Below are positions 57,153-64,000 of a stretch of DNA of 64,000 nt, one piece after another. A model generated the notes under the pieces. That model did not search any database, was not told the DNA's origin, and was given only the letters and a program-made list of their open reading frames with translations. The stretch lies in assembly GCF_009708215.1 (NCBI RefSeq), contig NZ_CP046175.1, forward strand, positions 2,418,001 to 2,482,000, written 5' to 3'. Source of the DNA: Occultella kanbiaonis. Lineage in GTDB: Bacteria > Actinomycetota > Actinomycetes > Actinomycetales > Beutenbergiaceae. Numbering within the stretch: position 1 is the stretch's first letter; the number at the start of each line of letters is the position of its first letter. A program made the translations under genes and the position numbers.

Positions 57153-58286
57153 TCAGGAGCCGGCGGCCGCGAGGCCGTCGGTGACGTCCCCCAGCAGCTC
57201 CGCCCAGCTCTTCTCGAACGAGTCGACGCCGGAGTCCTCCAGACCCTCCAGGATCTTGCCGTACGGGACACCGAGACGCTCGATGGTGTCCAGTATCTGG
57301 CGGGATTCCTCGAACGTGCCGTGCACGGTGTCGGTGCCGTCGGCCGGTGAGTGGTCGGCGACCGCCTCGAGGGTCTTGGCGGGCATCGTGTTCACGACGT
57401 CGGCCACGACGAGCTCGTCGACGTACATCGTGTCCGGGTACGCGGGGTCCTTGGTGCCGGTGGAGGCCCACAGCGGGCGCTGGGTGTGCGCACCCGCGGC
57501 CGCCAGCGCCTCGTACCTGGGGGTGGAGAACACCTCCTCGTACACCTCGTAGGCCAGTCGGGCGTTCGCGATCGCGGCCTTGCCCCGGAGCGCGAGCGCC
57601 TCCTCGGTGCCGATCTCGGCGAGCGCCTTGTCGACCTGCGTGTCGATGCGGGACAGGAACAGCGAGGAGACCGAGCGGATGGCGGACAGGTCCTTGCCCG
57701 CCTGGTGCGCCAGCTCCAGCCCGTCGATGTAGGCCTGCGCCACGGCACGGAACCGGTCCAGGCTGAACACCAGGGTGACGTTGACGCTGATGCCGGCCGC
57801 GATCGCAGCGGTGATGGCCGGCAGACCCTCCACCGTCGCGGGGATCTTGACGAACAGGTTCGGCCGGTCGACGGTGTCCCACAGCGTGTGCGCGGAGGCG
57901 ATGGTGGCCTCCGTCTGGCGGGCCAGGCGCGGGTCGACCTCGATCGAGACGCGCCCGTCCTGGCCGCCGGTGGCGGCGTGGATGCCGGCGAAGAGGTCAC
58001 ACGCGTTGCGCACGTCGTCGGTGGTCAGGGTCAGGACCGCGTCATCGAGGGACGTGCCGGCGGCGGCGAGCTCGCGCAGCTGCTCGTCGTAGGCGTTCCC
58101 CTCGGCGATGGCCTTGGCGAAGATCGTCGGGTTCGTGGTGACGCCCACCACGGACCGGGTGTCGATGAGGTTCTGCAGCGCGCCGGAGGTCAGGGCCTCG
58201 CGGGACAGGTCGTCGAGCCAGACGGACACCCCGGCCTCGCTGATGGCGGTCAGGGCGTTGGCGGTGGTCGCGGACGGTTGGGTCAT
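57153..58286 (-). CDS. tal: Transaldolase
   Basis: The protein has 377 residues, long-form actinobacterial transaldolase. It moves a dihydroxyacetone unit between sugar phosphates. The motifs GVTTNPTIF and NLFVKIPATVEGLPAI (catalytic Lys in VKIPAT) and SVNVTLVFSLDRF are present. ATG 58286 has GAGGGAGAC upstream. Encoded between tkt and zwf, 40 bases from the latter. A hairpin lies before it, after tkt. Confidence 0.97.
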   Translation of the reverse strand: MTQPSATTANALTAISEAGVSVWLDDLSREALTSGALQNLIDTRSVVGVTTNPTIFAKAIAEGNAYDEQLRELAAAGTSLDDAVLTLTTDDVRNACDLFAGIHAATGGQDGRVSIEVDPRLARQTEATIASAHTLWDTVDRPNLFVKIPATVEGLPAITAAIAAGISVNVTLVFSLDRFRAVAQAYIDGLELAHQAGKDLSAIRSVSSLFLSRIDTQVDKALAEIGTEEALALRGKAAIANARLAYEVYEEVFSTPRYEALAAAGAHTQRPLWASTGTKDPAYPDTMYVDELVVADVVNTMPAKTLEAVADHSPADGTDTVHGTFEESRQILDTIERLGVPYGKILEGLEDSGVDSFEKSWAELLGDVTDGLAAAGS

Positions 58287-58314
58287 CGTGGTCTCCCTCG
58301 TTGCGGTCGATGGT

Positions 58315-58343
58315 GCCGACGGCGGCACGCGGCCGCCGTCGGC
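58315..58343 (-). terminator. Hairpin between tkt and tal
   Basis: GCCGACGGCGGC (58315-58326) and GCCGCCGTCGGC (58332-58343) form a perfect 12-bp stem with a 5-base loop, directly after the tkt stop and 28 bases before tal. It may attenuate read-through or set the tkt/tal mRNA ratio. Confidence 0.65.
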
Positions 58344-58351
58344 ATCCAGGC

Positions 58352-60460
58352 TCAGGCCGTGGCTGCGGCGATCGATTCCTCGGCCGCGGCGACGGTCGCC
58401 TCCGCGGTGATGCCGAACTCGGCGAACAGGACCTTGTAGTCGGCGGAGGCGCCGTAGTGCTCGAGGGACACGGCGCGTCCGGCGTCGCCCAGGTACTTGT
58501 ACCAGGACAGCGCGATGCCGGCCTCGACGCTGACCCGGGCCCGCACCGCGCGGGGCAGCACGGACTCCCGGTAGTCGGCGTCCTGCTCCTCGAACCACTC
58601 GAGGCTCGGCGCGGACACCACCCGGGTGCCCACCCCCTTCGCCTCGAGCTGCTCCCGGGCGGTCACGGCGATCTGCACCTCGGAGCCGGTCGCGATCAGG
58701 ATGACCTCCGGCGTGTCCGTGGAGGACTCCAGCAGTACGTACGCACCCTTCGCGACGCCGTCGGCCTCGGCGAAGCCGTCGGTGCCACGCGGGAAGGTGG
58801 GCACGTTCTGCCGGGTCAGGACGATCCCGGCCGGGCCGTCGCGGCGCTCCAGGATGGCCTTCCAGGCCTGCGCGGTCTCGTTGGCGTCGGCGGGGCGGAC
58901 CAGGGCAAGGCCCGGGATCGCGCGCACCGCGGCGAGGTGCTCCACCGGCTGGTGCGTGGGACCGTCCTCACCGAGGCCGATCGAGTCGTGCGTCCACACG
59001 TAGATCGACGGCGCCTTCATCAGGGCGGCGAGGCGGACCGCGCCGCGCATGTAGTCGCTGAAGGTGAAGAACGTGCCGCCGTAGGCACGGGTCAGGCCGT
59101 CGACGGCGATGCCGTTGACGATCGCGCCCATCGCGTGCTCGCGGATCCCGAAGTGCAGCGTGCGCCCGTACGGCGTGCCGGAGAACTCCTCGGTCGAGCG
59201 TTCGACCGGAATGAAGGACGGCTCGCCCTTCATCGTGGTGTTGTTGGAACCGGCCAGGTCGGCGCTGCCGCCCCACAGCTCTGGCAGCACGGGGGCGAGG
59301 GCGCTGAGGACGCTTCCGGACGCGGCGCGGGTGGCCACGTCCTTGCCGGCCTCGAACGTGGGCAGGGCCTGCGCCCAGCCGTCCGGTAGCTCGCGCGCCT
59401 GGAGTCGGGCCAGCAGGGCGGCCCGCTCGGGGTTCGCGGCCGACCAGGTGGCCAGTGCCGCATCCCACTCGGCGTGCGCCTTGGCGCCGCGCTCGACGAC
59501 CTCACGGGTGTGCGCGAGCACCTCCGCGTCCACGTCGAAGGACTTCTCCGGGTCGAACCCGACGATCTCCTTGAGCGCCTTGACCTCGTCGCCGCCCAGC
59601 TTGGAGCCGTGTGCGGAGTGCGAGCCCTGCTTGCCGGGGGAGGGCCACGCGATGATGGTACGCAGCGCGATGAACGTCGGCCTGTCGGTGACCGTGCGCG
59701 CCTGCGCGAGCGCGGCGTTCAGGGCATCGACGTCCTCGCGGTAGCTGCCGTCGGCCTGGGTCCAGTCGACCCGGATCGTGTTCCACCCGTAGGCGTCGTA
59801 GCGGGCCACGACGTCCTCGGTGAACGCGATGTCGGTGTCGCCCTCGATCGAGATGTGGTTGTCGTCCCAGACGACCACGAGGTTGCCGAGGTTCTGGGTG
59901 CCGGCCAGCGAGGAGGCCTCGCCGCTGACGCCCTCCTGCAGGTCGCCGTCGGAGGCGATGACATACACGCGGTGGTCGAAGGGCGACTCACCGGGAGCGG
60001 CGTCCGGGTCCAGCAGGCCGCGGACGCGGCGCTGTGCCATGGCGATCCCGACGGCGGTCGCGACACCCTGGCCGAGCGGGCCGGTGGTGGTCTCGACGCC
60101 CTTGGTGTGACCCCACTCGGGGTGCCCGGGGGTCAGCGATCCCCAGGTACGCAGCGACTCGAGGTCCTCGAGCTCGAGGCCGTATCCGGACAGGTAGAGC
60201 TGGATGTACTGGGTGATCGAGGAGTGTCCGGCGGACAGCACGAACCGGTCCCGGCCCAGCCAGTCCGGGTCGCTCGGGTCGATCGTCATCTCGTTCTGGT
60301 ACAGCAGGTACGCCAGCGGGGCGAGGCTGATCGCGGTGCCGGGGTGACCGTTGCCGACCTTCTCGACGGCGTCAGCGGCGAGGACTCGGACGGTGTCGAC
60401 GGCCTTGTGGTCGAGTTCGTTCCAACCGACGGTGTCCGACTTCGGGGCTTGCGCGTTCAC
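58352..60460 (-). CDS. tkt: Transketolase
   Basis: This 702-residue thiamine-diphosphate enzyme transfers two-carbon units between sugars. Motifs include [18 protein letters not shown], the ThDP-binding GDG region in [20 protein letters not shown] and the C-terminal [13 protein letters not shown] 60460 ([17 protein letters not shown]) gives the usual start; the ORF is open upstream but the added residues are not conserved-looking. It heads the tkt-tal-zwf-opcA-pgl operon and is divergent from ctaB. Confidence 0.97.
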   Translation of the reverse strand: MNAQAPKSDTVGWNELDHKAVDTVRVLAADAVEKVGNGHPGTAISLAPLAYLLYQNEMTIDPSDPDWLGRDRFVLSAGHSSITQYIQLYLSGYGLELEDLESLRTWGSLTPGHPEWGHTKGVETTTGPLGQGVATAVGIAMAQRRVRGLLDPDAAPGESPFDHRVYVIASDGDLQEGVSGEASSLAGTQNLGNLVVVWDDNHISIEGDTDIAFTEDVVARYDAYGWNTIRVDWTQADGSYREDVDALNAALAQARTVTDRPTFIALRTIIAWPSPGKQGSHSAHGSKLGGDEVKALKEIVGFDPEKSFDVDAEVLAHTREVVERGAKAHAEWDAALATWSAANPERAALLARLQARELPDGWAQALPTFEAGKDVATRAASGSVLSALAPVLPELWGGSADLAGSNNTTMKGEPSFIPVERSTEEFSGTPYGRTLHFGIREHAMGAIVNGIAVDGLTRAYGGTFFTFSDYMRGAVRLAALMKAPSIYVWTHDSIGLGEDGPTHQPVEHLAAVRAIPGLALVRPADANETAQAWKAILERRDGPAGIVLTRQNVPTFPRGTDGFAEADGVAKGAYVLLESSTDTPEVILIATGSEVQIAVTAREQLEAKGVGTRVVSAPSLEWFEEQDADYRESVLPRAVRARVSVEAGIALSWYKYLGDAGRAVSLEHYGASADYKVLFAEFGITAEATVAAAEESIAAATA

Positions 60461-60693
60461 TGAGCCTTCTCTTCCTGCGTCCGCGTGCGTGCGGGCGCGA
60501 ATGGGATCTGTTGCGGGTTCGGGAGGCGGTCCGCGCACAGCGGTCCGACGCTGGTCCCGACCCTACTCATATTCGGCCGGAGGGCACGTGGTTGCCCGCA
60601 TTTGCCTCACCGCGCCCTACACTGGCGAAGGCGGGTCGTGCCCGCCCGATGGCGCCGTCGTTCGGCGCATGATGATCCGGAGATGTTGACCCA

Positions 60694-61701
60694 GTGGCTG
60701 ACCACCGCCCCGTGACCGTGCCAGATCGGCCTGACCGGACCGTGCCGAACGACCGGTCCGACGGCGCCTCCTCCTCGTTCCATGGTGGGCCGGCCCTCGC
60801 CGGATCCGCGCGGTCGGGATGGCGAGCGAAGGTCGGGGCCTACATCGCGCTCACCAAGCCACGGATCATCGAGCTGCTCCTGATCACCACCGTGCCGACC
60901 ATGATCCTGGCCCAGGGCGGGTTCCCGTCCTGGTGGCTGATCATCGCGACCCTCGTCGGCGGCACCGCGGCGGCCGGCTCCGCGAACACGCTGAACATGT
61001 ACTACGACCGCGACATCGACGCGCTGATGAACCGCACGAAGAAGCGGCCGCTGGTCACCGGCGCGGTGAGCCCGACGGGCGCGCTGATCTTCGGGATCGC
61101 CCTCGGGGTGTTCTCGGTCCTGTGGCTCGGCCTCGCCGTGAACTGGGTGGCCGCCGGCCTCGCGTTCGCCGCGAACCTCATGTACTCGGTCGGATACACG
61201 ATCCTGCTGAAGCGACACACCTCCCAGAACATCGTCTGGGGTGGGGCCGCGGGTTGCATGCCGGTCCTGATCGGCTGGGCCGCGGTCACCGGTTCCCTGG
61301 ACTGGGCGCCGTTCCTGCTGTTCGGGATCATCTTCTTCTGGACGCCGCCGCACTACTGGCCGCTGTCGATGAAGTTCAAGAAGGACTACGCCGCGGCCGG
61401 GGTGCCGATGCTGCCCGTGGTCAGCGCGGACACCCGGGTGGCCCGTCAGATGATCGGCTACACGGTCGCGATGATCGCCTGCTCCCTCGCGCTGATCCCG
61501 GTCGCCCAGATGGGCCTGCTCTACACGGTGGCCGCGGTCGCCGCCGGAGGCTGGTTCCTGATCCTGTGCATCAACCTGTACCGCCGGGCGGTTGCCGGCA
61601 CCACTCGCAAGCTGGGCGCCATGAAGGTGTTCCACGGCTCGATCACGTACCTGACCCTCGTGTTCGTGGCGCTCTCGATCGACCCGTTCCTGCCGTTCTG
61701 A
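60694..61701 (+). CDS. ctaB: Protoheme IX farnesyltransferase (haem O synthase)
   Basis: The protein has 335 residues and transfers farnesyl to haem B to make haem O for cytochrome oxidase. It is an inner-membrane UbiA-type protein with about nine spans. The two aspartate-rich motifs are [12 protein letters not shown] and the more distal [22 protein letters not shown]; the loop [10 protein letters not shown] follows the first. GTG 60694 gives a long basic/Ser-rich N-terminal tail (about 45 residues) before the first span; a later start is possible. ctaB beside tkt is the usual actinobacterial order. Confidence 0.95.
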   Translation: MADHRPVTVPDRPDRTVPNDRSDGASSSFHGGPALAGSARSGWRAKVGAYIALTKPRIIELLLITTVPTMILAQGGFPSWWLIIATLVGGTAAAGSANTLNMYYDRDIDALMNRTKKRPLVTGAVSPTGALIFGIALGVFSVLWLGLAVNWVAAGLAFAANLMYSVGYTILLKRHTSQNIVWGGAAGCMPVLIGWAAVTGSLDWAPFLLFGIIFFWTPPHYWPLSMKFKKDYAAAGVPMLPVVSADTRVARQMIGYTVAMIACSLALIPVAQMGLLYTVAAVAAGGWFLILCINLYRRAVAGTTRKLGAMKVFHGSITYLTLVFVALSIDPFLPF

Positions 61702-61705
61702 CCCG

Positions 61706-62650
61706 ATGCCGGCCGACGAGTCTGCTCCCTACGGCGGGCAACTGCGCGAGTACCTCGCGCACCTCGGCATCGAACGCGGCCTCTCCGTGCACACCCTCGC
61801 CGCCTACCGGCGGGACCTGCTGAGGTACGCGGCGTTCCTGGGCTCGCTCGGGCGGACCTCGTTCGCCGAGGTCACCGAGGCGGACGTCGGCGCGTACGTC
61901 GAGGCGCTGCGCGCCGGGTCCGACGGCGGCAGCTCGCTCTCGGCGTCATCGACGTCCCGGGCGGTGGTGGCGGTGCGCGGCTGGCACCGCTTCGAGGCCC
62001 TCGAGGGACGTACCGACCATGACCCGGCAGCGGCCGTCCGCCCGCCGAGCGGCGCGAAGCGCCTGCCGAAGGCGATCTCCACCGACGAGGTGGACCGGCT
62101 CCTGACCGGGGCCTCGGCCGCGGAGGGCGTGCTCGGTCTGCGGGACCGGGCCCTGGTGGAGGTGCTCTACGGCACCGGCGCCCGGATCAGCGAGGCCGTC
62201 GGACTGGCCATCGACGATCTGGACCTGGACCACGCGGCACCGTCGGTGCGGCTGTTCGGCAAGGGTCGCAAGGAGCGGATCGTCCCGATGGGACGGTTCG
62301 CCGTCGAGGCGCTGGAGGCCTACCTGGTGCGGGCCAGGCCGGTGCTCGCCCAGTCCGGGCGGGGCACGCCGACGGCGTTCCTGAACCAGCGGGGCAACCC
62401 GCTCAGCAGGCAGAGCGCGTGGGCGGTGCTGCAGACCGCGGCCGAGCGCGGGGGAGTCACCGCGCACATCTCCCCGCACACCCTGCGCCACTCCTACGCC
62501 ACCCACCTGCTCGCCGGCGGGGCCGACGTCCGGGTGGTGCAGGAGCTGCTCGGGCATGCCTCGGTGACGACCACGCAGATCTACACCCTGGTCACCCCGG
62601 ACACGCTGCGCGAGGTGTACGCCGCAGCGCACCCGCGCGCTCGGGGCTGA
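61706..62650 (+). CDS. xerD: Tyrosine recombinase XerD
   Basis: This 314-residue recombinase resolves chromosome dimers at dif with XerC. The N-terminal SAM-like domain (about 10-100; [23 protein letters not shown]) is followed by a catalytic domain with [10 protein letters not shown] (Arg), [15 protein letters not shown] (His-x-x-Arg) and [15 protein letters not shown] (His and nucleophile Tyr). Length and termini match XerD rather than phage integrases. ATG 61706 lies four bases after the ctaB stop. No dif-like site was found in the window. Confidence 0.94.
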   Translation: MPADESAPYGGQLREYLAHLGIERGLSVHTLAAYRRDLLRYAAFLGSLGRTSFAEVTEADVGAYVEALRAGSDGGSSLSASSTSRAVVAVRGWHRFEALEGRTDHDPAAAVRPPSGAKRLPKAISTDEVDRLLTGASAAEGVLGLRDRALVEVLYGTGARISEAVGLAIDDLDLDHAAPSVRLFGKGRKERIVPMGRFAVEALEAYLVRARPVLAQSGRGTPTAFLNQRGNPLSRQSAWAVLQTAAERGGVTAHISPHTLRHSYATHLLAGGADVRVVQELLGHASVTTTQIYTLVTPDTLREVYAAAHPRARG

Positions 62651-62678
62651 TACCCCGGCCCTCGCCGGCGCAGGTTCG

Positions 62679-62846
62679 TCAGCCGACGGATCGGGTCCGC
62701 ACCGCGGGGGCGCCCTCGTAGCGCTCACGGGCATCGATCAGGTCCTCGAAGTGAGCGGCGGTCCAGTCGCAGACGGCGGCCAGGGGTACCAGGATGCTGC
62801 GGCCCAGGCCCGTCAACGGGTACGTGACGCGCGTCGGGCCGGGCTC
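62679..62846 (-). pseudogene. Remnant of an HxlR-type transcriptional regulator (C-terminal 55 residues)
   Basis: The frame ending at 62679 encodes TRVTYPLTGLGRSILVPLAA followed by VCDWTAAHFEDLIDARERYE, the hallmark C-terminal wing and helix of HxlR winged-helix repressors. Upstream of this, where about 60 residues including the HTH should lie, the frame turns into low-complexity Arg/Gly-rich sequence. The gene has lost its N-terminal half. It is probably a decayed fragment rather than an active protein. Confidence 0.6.
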
Positions 62847-63100
62847 GTGTCCCTGGACCGCGCCGCGGCAGCGGCCGCGCTCGCGACCTGCCGGACCCGC
62901 CGCCGGACCACCTGCTCGAGGCGATGTGGTGCCTGACCGCCCACGCCGCGATCGCCGTCGGGGACCGGCCCGCGATGCGGCGTGCCCAGGCGGCCCTCGG
63001 CCCTGCATGCCACGAGCAGGCCGGAGCCGGAACGGGCCTGTTCACCCTCGGCCCGGTGTCGGCGTTCCTGGACGGCCTGGAGCACGCGCTCGGGCGTTGA
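62847..63100 (+). pseudogene. Remnant of a plus-strand gene, frame-shifted, with alpha-helical C-terminus
   Basis: A protein-like sequence begins in one frame (RAGLVSLDRAAAAAALA) and continues after a one-base shift near 62893-62900 in another (DLPDPPPDHLLEAMWCLTAH), ending in LDGLEHALGR at 63100. It resembles the helical C-terminal part of SARP/BTAD-type or similar regulators; the assignment is weak. No start codon with a good ribosome site is seen and the N-terminus is missing. Confidence 0.4.
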
Positions 63101-63120
63101 CGACCGCGCTGCGGGTCCGG

Positions 63121-63981
63121 TCAGCGCAGTGCCGTGACCCGGAGCGGGGCATCGGGGTGGAACGGGTCGGCCGTGTGGATCTCGGTCCCCGGGTGCAGCA
63201 GGGTCTCGGTGCGGTACAGCTCCTCCAGCTCGACGGCCGCCGGTCCACCGTGTACGCCGTTCGCCTCTTCTTCGTCGGCCGCCACGAGCAGCGAGGCCAC
63301 CCGGTCGATCCGGTCGAGGAAGGGCGCGAGACCATCGACATCGCCGGGCGGCGGACCCTCGCTGAGGAGCCCCCAGATGTCCCACAGGAGCAGCTCGTCG
63401 CGGTGCCGGTGGGCCGCCTCGAAGACCACGTACTCGGCCACGAACACCGGGCCACGGAGCGGGAGCGTCGGGTCCACGCCGTAGGTGTCCGCGTCGATCG
63501 TGCCGGCGCGGTGGGCGAGCCACACCTGGGCGGCCGTCTCGAACGGGGTACCCAGGCCGGTCGGGATGTCGGTGACGTCGAAGGTGGGGCGGAACCCGGG
63601 CGCGTAACCGACGTCCAACTCGGGGTCGAAGCGGACCCAGCGTCCGCCGTCGAACACCTCGACGACCACGTGATCGTGGTGGAACCCGGCCCGGAAGTAG
63701 TCGGCGAACCCGATCCGGGTCCGGGCCGGCACGCCGTGCTCGCGCAGCACCCCGACGCTGAACAGGGAGTGGTCCCGGCAGCAGCCCTGGAGCCGCTCGG
63801 GCAGGGCCCGGGGTGCGCTCAGCGGCAGGCCGTGCCGGGCCTGGTCGGTGGCGAGCTGGTCGGCGAGCCAGCGCAGGTCGATGTCACCGCGGGTGGACTC
63901 GGGCAGCTGGGCCTGTTCACCCCGGTAGTGCGCGATCAGGTTCCGCGCGGCCGCGGAGACGTCGGCGATGGTCGGGTTCAC
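63121..63981 (-). CDS. Transglutaminase-like domain protein (possibly cut by window edge)
   Basis: The protein has at least 286 residues. A transglutaminase/protease-like core is visible: Cys in GCCRDHSLFSVGVLREHGVP, His in FHHDHVVVEVFDGG and Asp in RWVRFDPELDVG, giving a Cys-His-Asp triad. Such proteins act as cysteine peptidases or amidases, or are uncharacterised. GTG 63981 is used here, but the frame stays open to base 64000, so the true start may be outside the window. No signal peptide is seen. Its C-terminal 120 residues have no clear family. Confidence 0.85.
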   Translation of the reverse strand: MNPTIADVSAAARNLIAHYRGEQAQLPESTRGDIDLRWLADQLATDQARHGLPLSAPRALPERLQGCCRDHSLFSVGVLREHGVPARTRIGFADYFRAGFHHDHVVVEVFDGGRWVRFDPELDVGYAPGFRPTFDVTDIPTGLGTPFETAAQVWLAHRAGTIDADTYGVDPTLPLRGPVFVAEYVVFEAAHRHRDELLLWDIWGLLSEGPPPGDVDGLAPFLDRIDRVASLLVAADEEEANGVHGGPAAVELEELYRTETLLHPGTEIHTADPFHPDAPLRVTALR

Positions 63982-64000
63982 GGCCCGCAGCAGGTCGGCG

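Overview
The window is high-GC DNA with densely packed genes, many GTG starts and frequent 4-base ATGA/GTGA overlaps between neighbours. Several lineage markers point to an actinobacterium: RbpA, WhiA, OpcA, a CoaE fused to a GrpB-like domain, an NgcEFG sugar transporter, and a TCGAAC-N4-GTTCGA-type LexA box. Gene content and order fit a member of the Micrococcales (Beutenbergia/Ruania/Cellulomonas-like). The genus is an inference only.

Layout. 1-3.9 kb: 3' end of pfkA, then rpsA, pcp and coaE. 3.9-6.7 kb: a DrrAB-type ABC exporter divergent from a TetR regulator, with two matching near-palindromes between them. 6.7-10.1 kb: an OsmC peroxidase, an esterase and uvrB. 10.1-14.5 kb: a caspase-like protease divergent from a membrane-anchored CHAT protease with a sugar-binding-like outer domain. 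14.6-19.7 kb: an amino-sugar uptake operon (RpiR regulator, SIS protein, ngcEFG). 19.7-24.6 kb: a YbdK-type ligase, terC behind a Mn2+ (yybP-ykoY) riboswitch, a YciI protein, an AraC regulator and an SDR. 24.6-34.3 kb: an MBL hydrolase and a GH15 enzyme, uvrA with an SOS box, an FMN reductase/MarR pair with palindromic operators, a second OsmC protein and uvrC. 34.3-41.3 kb: the conserved rapZ-yvcK-whiA block, then gap-pgk-tpiA-secG-rbpA. 41.5-44.3 kb: two bacterial PH-domain membrane proteins and an O-methyltransferase. 44.5-53.8 kb: a signalling island with a flavoprotein, a small membrane protein, a zinc-ribbon/FHA protein, a CPA2 antiporter and two Ser/Thr kinases. 53.9-60.5 kb: the pentose-phosphate operon tkt-tal-zwf-opcA-pgl. 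60.7-64 kb: ctaB, xerD, two gene remnants and a transglutaminase-like protein.

How the genes work together. Central carbon metabolism dominates: pfkA, gap, pgk and tpiA for glycolysis, five pentose-phosphate genes, and yvcK/rapZ as carbon and cell-wall regulators. All three nucleotide-excision repair genes (uvrA, uvrB, uvrC) lie within 26 kb. The accessory parts most worth attention are the caspase/CHAT protease pair and the kinase/FHA/flavoprotein island. One of those kinases carries an apparent emfourin-like (metalloprotease-inhibitor) domain between its kinase domain and its membrane anchor.

No rRNA, tRNA, CRISPR array, insertion sequence or prophage was recognised. No stretch longer than about 300 bases lacks a gene or gene remnant.
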